Both the position numbers and the translations under genes were made by a program. A DNA stretch of 64,000 nt. Origin: Cognatishimia coralii (GTDB lineage Bacteria > Pseudomonadota > Alphaproteobacteria > Rhodobacterales > Rhodobacteraceae). Shown piece after piece: positions 18,415 to 27,421 of the stretch; the stretch's first letter is position 1, and each line of letters begins with the position of its first letter. The notes under the pieces were generated by a model. It was not told where the DNA came from. It was given only the letters and a program-made list of their open reading frames with translations, and did no database searches. The stretch spans positions 434,001 through 498,000 of the forward strand of contig NZ_JBBGAZ010000001.1 in assembly GCF_037478305.1 (NCBI RefSeq), given 5' to 3'.

Positions 18415-19134
18415 ATGACCGAAGATCTCCATATCGTATCCTCTTTTGACCGCGACCTCGAAGGCATTCAGGCGCATATCATGAAAATGGGCGGGCTGGT
18501 CGAAGAGGCGATCCTTGATGCCAGCCAAGCTCTGATCAAACGCGACGAAGAGCTGTCCGAGAAGGTGCGCGAACGCGATGCCGCGATTGATGCGCTCGAA
18601 GAGCTGATCAATGACGAAGCCGCCCGTGTGATTGCTCTGCGCTCACCAACTGCGATCGACCTGCGTCTGATCCTGTCGGTCATCAAGATTTCCGGCAACC
18701 TGGAGCGTATCGGCGACTATGCCAAGAACCTCGCGAAACGGAACGCAGTGCTCGTGCATATGTCTCCGGTTGAAGGCTCTCGTCGTGCGCTTGGTCGCAT
18801 GGCCAAAGAAGTGCAGCTGATGCTGAAAGACGCGCTGGATGCCTATATCCAACGCGACGTCGAACTGGCCCAGGAGATCCTTGAGCGCGACAACGACATC
18901 GACCAGATGTACAACGCGCTTTTCCGCGAATTCCTGACCTTCATGATGGAAGATCCACGCCACATCACCCCCTGTATGCACCTGCATTTCATCGCAAAAA
19001 ACACCGAGCGCATGGGAGACCATGTAACAGCCATTGCCGAGCAAGTGATCTATCTGGTCACCGGCAAAATGCCAGAAGACAACCGTCCTAAGACTGGCTT
19101 CCTAGAGGCCGATGACGAGTCCGCGGACGCCTAA
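18415..19134 (+). CDS. phoU: phosphate signalling protein PhoU
   Basis: A 239-aa, all-helical protein made of two repeated three-helix halves, each with a metal-binding-type stretch (KISGNLERIGDYAKNLAKR and AKNTERMGDHVTAIAEQ). PhoU couples the state of the Pst transporter to PhoR and keeps the Pho regulon off when phosphate is plentiful. It starts 5 bases after pstB. Confidence 0.96.
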   Translation: MTEDLHIVSSFDRDLEGIQAHIMKMGGLVEEAILDASQALIKRDEELSEKVRERDAAIDALEELINDEAARVIALRSPTAIDLRLILSVIKISGNLERIGDYAKNLAKRNAVLVHMSPVEGSRRALGRMAKEVQLMLKDALDAYIQRDVELAQEILERDNDIDQMYNALFREFLTFMMEDPRHITPCMHLHFIAKNTERMGDHVTAIAEQVIYLVTGKMPEDNRPKTGFLEADDESADA

Positions 19135-19149
19135 GGAAAGGACTCACTT

Positions 19150-19839
19150 ATGTCCAACGATCACCCAAAGGTTCTTCTGGTCGAAGACGAGCCGGCACAA
19201 CGCGAAGTTCTAAAATATAACCTGCAATCTGAAGGGTTTGACGTGGTTGCCGCTGCGGACGGCGACGAAGCAATCCTTTTGGTCGAAGAAGAAACGCCAG
19301 ATATCATCGTTCTGGATTGGATGTTGCCTGGCATCTCCGGTATCGAGATTTGCCGTCGCATCAAAAGCAAGTCGCATACACGCTCGATCCCGGTCATCAT
19401 GCTGTCGGCCCGCGCCGAAGAGGTGGACCGCGTGCGTGGTTTGGAAACCGGCGCGGATGATTATGTGGTAAAACCTTATTCCGTGCTGGAGCTGATGGCG
19501 CGGGTGCGCAGCCAATTGCGGCGAGTGCGTCCGGCGTCTGTCGGCCAGCGTCTGGAATATGAAGACATTATACTGGACAGCGAAACCCATCGCGTCACAC
19601 GCAGCGACAATCCCCTAAAGCTCGGTCCGACCGAATTCCGCCTGTTGTCGACCTTCATGGAAAAGCCCGGTCGTGTCTGGAGCCGCGAACAGCTTTTGGA
19701 TCGCGTTTGGGGCAGGGACATCTATGTCGATAGCCGAACTGTTGACGTGCACGTCGGCCGTCTGCGCAAGGCTTTGTGTCTGCATGGCGGAGAAGATCCT
19801 GTGCGCACGGTGCGGGGCGCAGGCTACGCGCTGGGATGA
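19150..19839 (+). CDS. phoB: phosphate-regulon response regulator PhoB
   Basis: OmpR-type regulator, 229 aa. The receiver domain has the acidic pair E12/D13, the phosphorylated D56 (IIVLDWMLPG) and the switch lysine in VVKPYS. The winged-helix domain includes GPTEFRLLSTFMEKPGRVWSREQLLDRVWG and RTVDVHVGRLRKAL. It is the last gene of the pst operon; with phoR upstream, the whole pathway is in one block. Confidence 0.96.
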   Translation: MSNDHPKVLLVEDEPAQREVLKYNLQSEGFDVVAAADGDEAILLVEEETPDIIVLDWMLPGISGIEICRRIKSKSHTRSIPVIMLSARAEEVDRVRGLETGADDYVVKPYSVLELMARVRSQLRRVRPASVGQRLEYEDIILDSETHRVTRSDNPLKLGPTEFRLLSTFMEKPGRVWSREQLLDRVWGRDIYVDSRTVDVHVGRLRKALCLHGGEDPVRTVRGAGYALG

Positions 19840-19845
19840 AGTTTG

Positions 19846-19868
19846 CGCGTCACTTTTAAAGTGATGCG
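19846..19868 (+). terminator. probable terminator after phoB
   Basis: An 11-base inverted repeat with one G-T pair (19846-19856 with 19858-19868) lies 7 bases after phoB. The downstream sequence is T-rich but has no clean T-run. The same repeat could also serve the tRNA read from the other strand. Confidence 0.45.
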
Positions 19869-19892
19869 TAATTGCTTGATTTTATTTGAAAT

Positions 19893-19969
19893 TGGTAGGC
19901 CCGGCAGGACTTGAACCCGCAACCAAAGCGTTATGAGCGCTCTGCTCTAACCAATTGAGCTACAGGCCC
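19893..19969 (-). tRNA. tRNA with CAU anticodon, probably tRNA-Ile2 (lysidine)
   Basis: A full cloverleaf on the minus strand with encoded CCA (complement of 19893-19895). The D-arm is GCTC...GAGC, the anticodon loop CTCATAA and the T-arm GCGGG-TTCAAGT-CCTGC. Anticodon CAT could be Met or the TilS-modified Ile2. The TTGGTTGC after the anticodon stem and the T-loop TTCAAGT resemble Ile2 more than elongator Met. The first acceptor pair is G-U, which is unusual. Confidence 0.85.
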
Positions 19970-20033
19970 TACCTTGTGCTTCTGTGGCTATCATATTGGC
20001 TTTCCGCGTCAAGAGAGCAGATGCCGCTTTGCG

Positions 20034-20711
20034 CTAGTTTCTGCGCTCGGCATCAAAGGCGGCTTGTTCGGCCTCTTGGTCATACTCGCGCAAAAACCAG
20101 TCTCGCAAAGAAACACCCGTTAGCGCTTGCGCCCTCCCATAGGCGCGTAGGGTATGGCCCATGATGCCCGTCTTGCGGTCATTCACATGCAGATACTTAA
20201 ACGAAAGCATCGTTTGTGCCTCGGCAACGGACTTTCCCTCGCTGTGAATCAGATACAGCGCACTAGCGAGCCCCGCGCGGTCTGCGCCTGACTTGCAATG
20301 CATCAGCAAGGGCTTCTCGACCGTGTCAAAAAGATCCAAGAGGGCTAAAAGCTCTTTTGGATCAGGTGCGTAGTGGGCATTCAGATTGAGCGTATGCATC
20401 GTGATGCCGTAATCTCGGCAATAGTGTTCCTCAAGCAAATAGGGCACCGAACCAGCGCCACCACGTAGATTGAGGATGGTCTTAATGCCAAGCTCTGCGA
20501 GTTTCGGAAACCGTCGACCATTGGGATAGTTCGAGCGAAATACGTCCGGCGCGATCTGGTGCAAATTTGACCAATACCGGCGGAAAAACCCGTGATCATG
20601 CCAAGTCACATAGCGCTCGGCGGCGTCGACCGAAAAATCCGCCACCAAAGCCTTATTCGCCTCGGTCCGTTTACGGCTGTCCCAAGCCTGAATGCGTTTG
20701 ATCAGTGACAC
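20034..20711 (-). CDS. protein tyrosine / dual-specificity phosphatase family protein
   Basis: A 225-aa cytoplasmic protein with the phosphatase P-loop HCKSGADRAG, giving nucleophile C139 and R145 in the C-x5-R signature. The upstream stretch GIKTILNLRGG and YGITMHTLNL match the DSP/tyrosine-phosphatase fold. The N-terminal 60 residues include the phosphatase lead-in HQIAPDVFRSNYPNG. The substrate is unknown. It is flanked by a tRNA and the divergent purM. Confidence 0.85.
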   Translation of the reverse strand: MSLIKRIQAWDSRKRTEANKALVADFSVDAAERYVTWHDHGFFRRYWSNLHQIAPDVFRSNYPNGRRFPKLAELGIKTILNLRGGAGSVPYLLEEHYCRDYGITMHTLNLNAHYAPDPKELLALLDLFDTVEKPLLMHCKSGADRAGLASALYLIHSEGKSVAEAQTMLSFKYLHVNDRKTGIMGHTLRAYGRAQALTGVSLRDWFLREYDQEAEQAAFDAERRN

Positions 20712-20864
20712 GCGCGCGCCTTTGCCTAACTTCTTGCGCCTATCGATACCTGATCCACCCTCTGAGGCAACCTCAATGTCGCAATTCGTCCCCTTTGCCT
20801 TGCGAGGCCGCGCGGTTTGATTTACTGGACCCCCAAAGCAGTTGATCCACCTGAGGGGCCTCCT

Positions 20865-21911
20865 ATGAGCACTGGCAAAAACGGCATCACATATGCGGAT
20901 GCGGGCGTTGATATTGACGCGGGCAACGACCTTGTAGAACGCATCAAACCGGCTGCGAAACGCACCAAACGCTCTGGTGTTATGGCAGGTCTGGGTGGCT
21001 TTGGCGCGCTGTTTGACCTTAAGGATGCGGGTTATACGGATCCGATCCTCGTAGCTGCGACGGATGGCGTTGGCACCAAGCTGCGCATCGCCATCGATAC
21101 GGGCTATATGGACACGGTTGGCATCGATCTGGTGGCAATGTGCGTCAACGATCTGGTCTGTCAGGGCGCGGAGCCTCTGTTTTTCTTGGATTATTTCGCG
21201 ACCGGCAAGCTGGACACCGACTCTGCGGCCCGCGTCATCGAAGGCATCGCGCAGGGCTGTGTCGACAGCGGCTGCGCGCTGATCGGTGGCGAAACCGCAG
21301 AAATGCCGGGCATGTATGAGGACGGCGATTTCGACCTCGCAGGCTTCTCTGTCGGCGCTATGGAGCGTGGGACGGATCTGCCAACAGACGTGTCCGAGGG
21401 CGACATCCTTCTGGGGCTGGCGTCAAACGGCGTGCATTCCAATGGCTACTCTTTGGTGCGCAAACTCGTTGAGGTCTCGGGCCTCAGCTGGGACGCAGAT
21501 TGCCCTTGGGAAGAAGGCACTTTGGGAGCCTCCTTACTCAAGCCAACCAAACTCTACGTCAAACCCGCGCTGTCGGCGATCCGCAGCGGCGGCGTGCATG
21601 CTTTGGCCCATATCACCGGCGGCGGCTTGACCGAAAACCTGCCACGCGTGTTGCCAGAAGGTCTGGGCGCAGAGATCGACCTGTCCACATGGACATTGCC
21701 CGGCGTCTTCAAATGGCTCGCGCAAACCGGTGGCATGTCCGAGGCTGAGATGCTCAAGACCTTTAACTGCGGCATCGGCATGATCCTTGCTGTAGCGCCA
21801 GACCAGTTGACCTCTGTTCAAGAAGCGCTGGCGGAATGCGGTGAGATCCCTGTGACCATCGGCAAGGTCACCTCTGAGGGCGCAATGCGCTATCAAGGCA
21901 GCCTTCTTTGA
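20865..21911 (+). CDS. purM: phosphoribosylformylglycinamidine cyclo-ligase
   Basis: AIR synthetase, the fifth step of purine synthesis, 348 aa. The ATG at 20865 has GAGGGG upstream, and MSTGKNGITYADAGVDIDAGN matches the family start. The frame extends 16 codons further upstream, without support. Motifs include DGVGTKLRIA, GGETAEMPGMY and THITGGGLTENLPRV-type stretches. The stop overlaps purN, which encodes a nearby step. Confidence 0.96.
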   Translation: MSTGKNGITYADAGVDIDAGNDLVERIKPAAKRTKRSGVMAGLGGFGALFDLKDAGYTDPILVAATDGVGTKLRIAIDTGYMDTVGIDLVAMCVNDLVCQGAEPLFFLDYFATGKLDTDSAARVIEGIAQGCVDSGCALIGGETAEMPGMYEDGDFDLAGFSVGAMERGTDLPTDVSEGDILLGLASNGVHSNGYSLVRKLVEVSGLSWDADCPWEEGTLGASLLKPTKLYVKPALSAIRSGGVHALAHITGGGLTENLPRVLPEGLGAEIDLSTWTLPGVFKWLAQTGGMSEAEMLKTFNCGIGMILAVAPDQLTSVQEALAECGEIPVTIGKVTSEGAMRYQGSLL

Positions 21912-22492
21912 CGCTCCGCGTTGCTATTCTGATTTCCGGCGGCGGCTCCAATATGGTCCGCCTGCTTGAAGACATGGCCGAGCCTGGCCATGCAGCCGAA
22001 CCTGTTCTGGTGCTGGCCAATGATCCAACAGCCGGTGGCCTCGCGAAGGCTGCTGCACAGGGTATCGCGACGTCAGTTGTGGATCATCGCGATTTCAAAG
22101 GCGACCGTGCTGGGTTCGAGGCGGCCATCGACAAAGTGCTGCGAAAGGCCGACGTTGATATCGTCTGTCTAGCCGGTTTCATGCGCATTCTGGGCGCAGA
22201 TTTTGTTGGCGGTTGGGAAGGGCGGATGCTTAATATTCACCCATCTTTATTGCCGAAATACAAAGGCTTGCACACGCATCAGCGGGCACTGGATGCAGGC
22301 GACACAGAGCATGGATGCTCGGTGCACCTGGTGACGCCCGCCTTGGATGACGGCCCGATCCTTGGGCAAGCCACTGTGCCTGTGCAAGAGGGCGACACAG
22401 CGGATACACTGGCCGCGCGGGTTCTAAAAGAAGAGCATCAACTCTACCCAAAAGTGCTACGTGAGTTCGCAACTTCCCTCAAAGCTGAGTGA
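21908..22492 (+). CDS. purN: phosphoribosylglycinamide formyltransferase
   Basis: Transfers a formyl group from 10-formyl-THF to GAR in purine synthesis; 194 aa. The start is read as the TTG at 21908, overlapping the purM stop (TTGA), because the family begins RVAILISGGGSN only a few residues later and no ATG lies in front. The catalytic residues line up as N109, H111 (NIHPSLLPKYKG) and D147 (TPALDDGPI). Confidence 0.94.
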   Translation: MTLRVAILISGGGSNMVRLLEDMAEPGHAAEPVLVLANDPTAGGLAKAAAQGIATSVVDHRDFKGDRAGFEAAIDKVLRKADVDIVCLAGFMRILGADFVGGWEGRMLNIHPSLLPKYKGLHTHQRALDAGDTEHGCSVHLVTPALDDGPILGQATVPVQEGDTADTLAARVLKEEHQLYPKVLREFATSLKAE

Positions 22493-22590
22493 TAAACGCA
22501 TAAGCGAATAGGTTGTTTGCAATTTCGTCATAGACCACGTAGGTCTGTGGATAAGGCGACGAGCAAGACAATCTAGAAGATCACCTCTTT

Positions 22591-23748
22591 ATGAAAACAC
22601 TCACCACGACCGAAGAGCTTGCGCAGTTCTGCGACATGGCGCGCACCCAACCCTATGTCACCATCGACACGGAATTTCTGCGCGAACGGACCTATTATTC
22701 CAAGCTGTGCCTCATTCAATTGGCCGTGCCGGATTTTGGTGGGGACGACGCTGTTCTGGTTGATCCGCTGGTGGGAGATATGTCGCTTGAACCTCTTTAC
22801 GAGCTGTTTCGCGATACCTCGGTGGTCAAAGTCTTTCACGCCGCGCGTCAGGATCTCGAAATCTTTTTCGTTGAGGCGGGGGTCTTTCCTGAGCCGCTGT
22901 TTGATACGCAGGTTGCGGCGATGGTTTGCGGCTTTGGTGAACAGGTCGGCTATGAAACACTCGTGCGCCGGATTGCAAAGCAGAGCCTGGATAAATCCAG
23001 CCGCTTTACAGATTGGTCTCGACGTCCGTTGACAGATGCGCAAAAGAAATATGCGCTGGCGGATGTTACGCACCTGCGCAAAATCTATGAATTCCTCGCG
23101 GGCAAGCTTGAGGAAAACAACCGTACGCATTGGGTAACCGAGGAAATCACGACGCTGACGTCGGCGGATACCTATACGCTTTTGCCTGAGGACGCTTGGC
23201 AGCGGGTCAAAACGCGCACGACAGCGCCCAAGTTTCTGGCAATCGTGCGCGAGCTGGCCAAATTCCGCGAGGCCTACGCGCAAGAACGTAATGTGCCGCG
23301 CAATCGCGTGTTCAAGGACGATGCGCTGATCGAACTGGCCTCGACAAAGCCCGGGTCTCTGGCGGACTTGGGGCGCTCGCGCCTTTTGTTGCGCGAGGCA
23401 CGCAAGGGCGAGATTGCAGATGGCATCCTAAAGGGTGTGAAGGCCGGGATTGAGTGCCCGCAATCAGACATGCCGAAGGTGGCGAACCCCAAAGACAAGG
23501 CGCAGGTGAACCCCGCCTTGGCGGATCTTTTGCGGGTTTTGCTGAAGGCTAAGACGGAAAAATCCGGCGTTGCATCTAAACTGATCGCACCTACTTCGGA
23601 TTTGGACCGCTTGGCCTCGGGCGAGCGGGATGTTCCGGCCTTGTCAGGCTGGCGGCGCGAGGTCTTTGGCGAGGATGCTTTGCGGCTCTGCGACGGTCAG
23701 ATCGCCCTGACAGCCAAAGGCTCCAGCATCAAAATCATCAAACTTTAG
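22591..23748 (+). CDS. rnd: ribonuclease D
   Basis: 3'-5' exoribonuclease of the DEDD family that trims tRNA ends; 385 aa. D26 and E28 (TIDTEFLRERTYY), the D in FHAARQDLEIFF, and YALADVTHL give the DEDDy active site. An HRDC-like helical domain follows (about 205-285; RELAKFREAYAQERNVPRNRVFKDDALIELA). Convergent with the lipoprotein gene, 6 bases apart. Confidence 0.94.
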   Translation: MKTLTTTEELAQFCDMARTQPYVTIDTEFLRERTYYSKLCLIQLAVPDFGGDDAVLVDPLVGDMSLEPLYELFRDTSVVKVFHAARQDLEIFFVEAGVFPEPLFDTQVAAMVCGFGEQVGYETLVRRIAKQSLDKSSRFTDWSRRPLTDAQKKYALADVTHLRKIYEFLAGKLEENNRTHWVTEEITTLTSADTYTLLPEDAWQRVKTRTTAPKFLAIVRELAKFREAYAQERNVPRNRVFKDDALIELASTKPGSLADLGRSRLLLREARKGEIADGILKGVKAGIECPQSDMPKVANPKDKAQVNPALADLLRVLLKAKTEKSGVASKLIAPTSDLDRLASGERDVPALSGWRREVFGEDALRLCDGQIALTAKGSSIKIIKL

Positions 23749-23754
23749 AGCGAT

Positions 23755-24261
23755 TTAGCGGCGGGACTGAAGCGTCTTATTCGCGCCAACGACGCGGATT
23801 GTACGCACGTTCGCCAGCTCTTGATCTGTGCGGAACACCGCTGCGGTGATTTCGCGGGATTGCGCAGGTCCTTGACGGAATCCCGGAGGCTGAACCGCAA
23901 GAAGCGTATAGGTCAGAACGCCTTTCACGGGCTCTTGATCTTCGTTTTCAGGCTCCATGCGCACATCAAATGCACCCTGCGTGGACGCGATGCCTTTGAC
24001 ACGGATGATAGCCCCACCTGCGACACGCTCGATTTTGAGGGTCGTGAGATCAGCCACCAAGGTGCCTGCATATGCAGCTTCGGGGCGACGCAGAAGGGAT
24101 TCACGTTCCCGAGGGATCAGCGGGTTAATTTCTTCTGCGGGGGCTTCAACCGTTTCAGAGCCTCCGAACCAGTTGAATGGATTAATCGCGGAGTCCCGCA
24201 CGCGCCCGCAGGCACTGAGTGTGAGCGTCGCAATAAGCAGAAGTCCGATTGTCTTTTTCAT
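23755..24261 (-). CDS. lipoprotein of unknown function
   Basis: A 168-aa protein with a lipoprotein signal: MKKTIGLLLIATLTL then the lipobox LSAC, so C18 would be lipidated. The mature part has a Pro/Glu-rich spacer and a compact beta-rich region (about 60-165). I recognise no functional family; small lipoproteins like this are conserved in roseobacters. Confidence 0.8.
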   Translation of the reverse strand: MKKTIGLLLIATLTLSACGRVRDSAINPFNWFGGSETVEAPAEEINPLIPRERESLLRRPEAAYAGTLVADLTTLKIERVAGGAIIRVKGIASTQGAFDVRMEPENEDQEPVKGVLTYTLLAVQPPGFRQGPAQSREITAAVFRTDQELANVRTIRVVGANKTLQSRR

Positions 24262-24387
24262 TGGCCTGCCGTCTCCCTTAGTCCTTTACCGAGTTAACGC
24301 ATTGCCGCCGCGTTGAAAAGCCGCTTGCTGGGGGCTGGACGTTTTCCGTTCCGCGACATAGGTGAAGGGCAACAGAGGAATGTGACC

Positions 24388-24795
24388 ATGGCCGCAGAAG
24401 CATTTGAAAAGATTGTCGAGGATTTCGAGTTCATCGAGGACTGGGAAGAGCGCTATCGCTATGTGATCGAGCAGGGGAAATCGATGGATCCTCTGGATGA
24501 CGCGCTGAAAGTGCCTGCGACCAAAGTGGATGGCTGCGCAAGTCAGGTTTGGTTGCATCCAAAGATCGACGGCAATGTCATGTTTTTTGACGGCGACAGC
24601 GATGCGATGATTGTGCGCGGACTGATTGCTGTGCTGCGTAAGCTTTATAATGGTCTTACTTTGGATGAGGTCATGGCCGTCGATGCCAGAGCCGAATTCG
24701 CACGTTTGGGTCTGAACGACCATCTGTCCTCGCAACGGTCTAACGGCCTGAAAGCCATGATCGAGCGGGTGCGTCTGGTGGCGTCTCAGGCTTGA
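24388..24795 (+). CDS. sufE: SufE family cysteine-desulfuration protein
   Basis: Takes persulfide sulfur from the SufS cysteine desulfurase for Fe-S cluster assembly; 135 aa. The sulfur-accepting cysteine is C50 in KVDGCASQVWL. The ATG at 24388 has GAGGA upstream; in-frame codons further up (to 24313) have no support. It stands apart from any suf operon here, as is common for sufE in Rhodobacteraceae. A dispersed repeat begins at its stop codon. Confidence 0.93.
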   Translation: MAAEAFEKIVEDFEFIEDWEERYRYVIEQGKSMDPLDDALKVPATKVDGCASQVWLHPKIDGNVMFFDGDSDAMIVRGLIAVLRKLYNGLTLDEVMAVDARAEFARLGLNDHLSSQRSNGLKAMIERVRLVASQA

Positions 24796-24844
24796 TTTGC
24801 CCTGCGGGCAAAGCCTGCGGCGCGAGTATTTAATGCAAGATGAA
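24796..24844 (+). repeat. dispersed intergenic repeat, copy 1
   Basis: A 7-bp hairpin (TTTGCCC at 24796-24802, GGGCAAA at 24806-24812) is followed by a 32-base element (24813-24844) containing GAGTATTT and CAAGATGAA. The 32-base part matches 27 of 32 positions of the complement of 48218-48249. I recall similar sequences scattered between genes in roseobacter genomes. Confidence 0.65.
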
Positions 24845-24848
24845 TGGG

Positions 24849-25067
24849 TTACGTTTCGCTTTTATAGTGCTGTAAGACATATAGGCGAATGGCACTAGCA
24901 AGGCCTGCATCAAGGTCACGCGATGCATCAATTTCAGCGGCCAGTGCATTGATTGGCATATCTTTTTCATCTGCAATTTCTCGAAAAGCGGACCAAAATT
25001 CATCTTCGAGAGAGACGCTGGTGCGGTGACCTTTGAGGGTAAGGGATCGTTTGACGGGACGGCTCAT
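24849..25067 (-). CDS. ribbon-helix-helix domain protein
   Basis: A 72-aa protein of the RHH_4 type: a basic N-terminal strand (RPVKRSLTLKGHRTSVSLEDEFW) followed by two helices (ALAAEIDASRDLDAGLASAIRLYVLQHY). Such proteins bind DNA as dimers; the target is unknown. Its ATG overlaps the DUF4169 stop (ATGA), making it the third gene of fumC-DUF4169-RHH. Confidence 0.85.
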   Translation of the reverse strand: MSRPVKRSLTLKGHRTSVSLEDEFWSAFREIADEKDMPINALAAEIDASRDLDAGLASAIRLYVLQHYKSET

Positions 25068-25240
25068 GTGTCTCGTTTATTACCATCCAGATCTCGGATG
25101 GATTTCTCTGACTGTTGGATATCGCGCTGTTTCTCAGCTTTGGTGCGACCGTATTTCACGCTGTTTTCGTCAGCGCGGGCCTTTTTGTCAGCCCGCGCTT
25201 TTTCTTTTCGAAACCGGTTCAGGTTGACCGGTTCAGACAT
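25064..25240 (-). CDS. DUF4169 family small protein
   Basis: A 58-aa basic protein starting MSEPVNLNRFRKEKARADK and ending LDGNKRDT. Its Lys/Arg/Glu-rich, Asn-containing helical sequence matches the DUF4169 pattern of alphaproteobacteria. It overlaps the fumC stop (TGATG) and the RHH start (ATGA), so all three are translationally coupled. The function is unknown. Confidence 0.85.
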   Translation of the reverse strand: MSEPVNLNRFRKEKARADKKARADENSVKYGRTKAEKQRDIQQSEKSIRDLDGNKRDT

Positions 25241-26634
25241 CAGTCTTTGGGACCGATCATCTGTTCTGGACGCACGACCGCGTCAAAGGTCGCCTCATCC
25301 ACAAAGCCAAGCGCGATGGCTTCTTCTTTGAGGGTGGTTCCGTTTTTGTGGGCTGTCTTAGCGACGGTGGTCGCGTTGTCATAACCGATGGTTGGCGCCA
25401 GAGCTGTCACCAGCATCAGCGATTCTTTCATCAGCTTGTCGATGCGCGCCTCATTGGCTTGGATGCCGTTCAGCATACGCTCGGTGAAGCTGTCGGCCAC
25501 GTCTCCGAGCAGTTGGATCGACTGCAGCAGGTTGTAGGACATCATCGGATTATAGACGTTCAGTTCAAAGTGACCCTGGCTGCCCGCAAAGGTCATCGCT
25601 GCGTTGTTGCCCATGACGTGGGCCGCGACCTGGGTCATGGCTTCGGCCTGGGTTGGATTGACTTTGCCTGGCATGATCGAGGAGCCCGGCTCGTTTTCTG
25701 GCAGGATCAACTCGCCAAGGCCGGACCGCGGGCCAGAGCCCAAGAAACGGATATCATTGGCGATTTTATACATGGCGCCAGCCACAGTCGCCAATGCGCC
25801 GGACATAAAGACCATTGCGTCGTGTGCCGCGAGGCTTTCAAATTTATTCGGCGCGGTCACAAAAGGCAGGCCGGTGATCTCGGCCATATTGGCCGCAACG
25901 GTTTCGCCCCAGCCTTTTTGCGTGTTGAGGCCGGTGCCGACTGCGGTACCACCTTGCGCCAGCTCGTAGATGCCGGGCAGGGCGGCTTCGACGCGTGCGA
26001 TGCCCTGGCGGATCTGGTGGGCATAGCCGCCAAATTCCTGACCGAGGGTCAGAGGCGTTGCGTCTTGGGTATGGGTCCGGCCGATCTTGATGATGTCTTT
26101 GAATTCTTCGGACTTCGCTTCCAGACCTTCGGCCAGTTTCGTGAGGCCCGGCATCAGCACGTCACGCACGGACATGGCAGTCGCGATATGCATCGCGGTC
26201 GGGAAAGTGTCGTTTGAGGACTGACCCATGTTGCAGTGGTCATTCGGGTGTACCGGATCTTTGGAGCCAATCACGCCGCCGAGGATTTCGATCGCCCGGT
26301 TGGCGATGACCTCATTGGAGTTCATGTTGGATTGGGTGCCAGAGCCCGTCTGCCAGACCACCAGCGGGAAGTTGTCGTCAAACTTGCCTTCGAAAACTTC
26401 GCCCGCGGCCTGAATGATAGCATCGGCAATCTTGGCGTCCAGCTTGCCTGACGCTTTGTTGGCCTGCGCACAGGCTTTTTTGATCACACCCAAAGCGCGT
26501 ACGATGGCGACAGGCTGTTTTTCCCAACCGATTGGGAAGTTCATGATGGAGCGCTGCGTCTGTGCACCCCAGTATTTGTCGGCGGGAACCTCAAGAGGGC
26601 CAAAGCTGTCGGTTTCGGTACGGGTTTGAGACAT
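25240..26634 (-). CDS. fumC: class II fumarate hydratase
   Basis: Converts fumarate to malate in the TCA cycle; 464 aa, the normal length. The ATG at 26634 has GGAGA upstream; 24 further in-frame codons have no support. The superfamily signature GSSIMPGKVNP is present, with SSNDTFPTAMH and GRTHTQDATPLTLGQEF for substrate binding. It heads the fumC-DUF4169-RHH operon. Confidence 0.96.
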   Translation of the reverse strand: MSQTRTETDSFGPLEVPADKYWGAQTQRSIMNFPIGWEKQPVAIVRALGVIKKACAQANKASGKLDAKIADAIIQAAGEVFEGKFDDNFPLVVWQTGSGTQSNMNSNEVIANRAIEILGGVIGSKDPVHPNDHCNMGQSSNDTFPTAMHIATAMSVRDVLMPGLTKLAEGLEAKSEEFKDIIKIGRTHTQDATPLTLGQEFGGYAHQIRQGIARVEAALPGIYELAQGGTAVGTGLNTQKGWGETVAANMAEITGLPFVTAPNKFESLAAHDAMVFMSGALATVAGAMYKIANDIRFLGSGPRSGLGELILPENEPGSSIMPGKVNPTQAEAMTQVAAHVMGNNAAMTFAGSQGHFELNVYNPMMSYNLLQSIQLLGDVADSFTERMLNGIQANEARIDKLMKESLMLVTALAPTIGYDNATTVAKTAHKNGTTLKEEAIALGFVDEATFDAVVRPEQMIGPKD

Positions 26635-26774
26635 TGTCTTCTCCGGCAAAAATAGATCAGACCTGTCATAGCCGACCGCACGGAAATTACAATCGATATA
26701 CCCCACGCAAGCGCGGCAAAATGATGCGTTTGGCGTTATTTTATTGGTTTAGCGCAAACAGACGGCAGCGGGTT

Positions 26775-27335
26775 TCAGTTGCCTTGGCGCGTGAAGGTAT
26801 AGACGCGGGCAGGGGGAAGGTTACCCCAAATTTTACGTGACTTGCTCCATGTCAGGCCAAGCTCTCCGCGCAAACGCTCGTTAACCGGAGGTTTGGGGCC
26901 ATAGGTGAACTGAATATAGCGTCCGTCGGACCCCATCAGGTCGAATGCTCCACCGACGATGGCCTGTTGAACCTCATATGGCATCGACAATAGTGGCAAA
27001 CCCGAGACCACGGCCTTTACAGGCCCATTAACATAGGTGCTTGCGTTCTCGGCGCGATCTTCGTGGACAGCGACTCCGGGAAATTCAGCCTGAAGATGGC
27101 TCACAAAGACCGGATTCAATTCAAACAGATGCAGATCTTTTGCCGGCACGCCTGTATTGAGCAAAGCCGTGGTGATTTTGCCCGTACCGGGCCCCAATTC
27201 CACAACCGCGCCGTCTCCTTGGGGCACTTGCGCGGCCATTTCCTCGGAAAGGGCAACAGAGGAGGGGGCGAGTGCGACGACCTGGGTCGGTCTGCGGATC
27301 AATTCACCTAGAAAGATCGCGAGTTGGTTGGCCAT
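26775..27335 (-). CDS. phospholipid N-methyltransferase-like SAM-dependent methyltransferase
   Basis: A 186-aa class I methyltransferase. The SAM-binding motif is VVELGPGTGKITTALL (about residues 44-59) and the acidic end of the second strand is DLHLFELNP. The sequence resembles small COG3963-type phospholipid methyltransferases (the PmtA type). Substrate is not proven; rRNA-dimethylase-like relatives share the fold. Confidence 0.75.
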   Translation of the reverse strand: MANQLAIFLGELIRRPTQVVALAPSSVALSEEMAAQVPQGDGAVVELGPGTGKITTALLNTGVPAKDLHLFELNPVFVSHLQAEFPGVAVHEDRAENASTYVNGPVKAVVSGLPLLSMPYEVQQAIVGGAFDLMGSDGRYIQFTYGPKPPVNERLRGELGLTWSKSRKIWGNLPPARVYTFTRQGN

Positions 27336-27421
27336 CTATTTGCCCTCTTAAACACGTTGCGCGCTCCCTAACACGGCTTGGAAACCCTGTGTGTGAAGAA
27401 TTTGCAAAACGCTTTGCGCGG

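Noticed and set aside
19893..19969. tRNA-Met reading of the CAU tRNA
   Set aside because: The region after the anticodon stem and the T-loop match Ile2-type tRNAs better than elongator Met; initiator features (three G-C pairs in the anticodon stem, mismatched first pair C-A) are absent.
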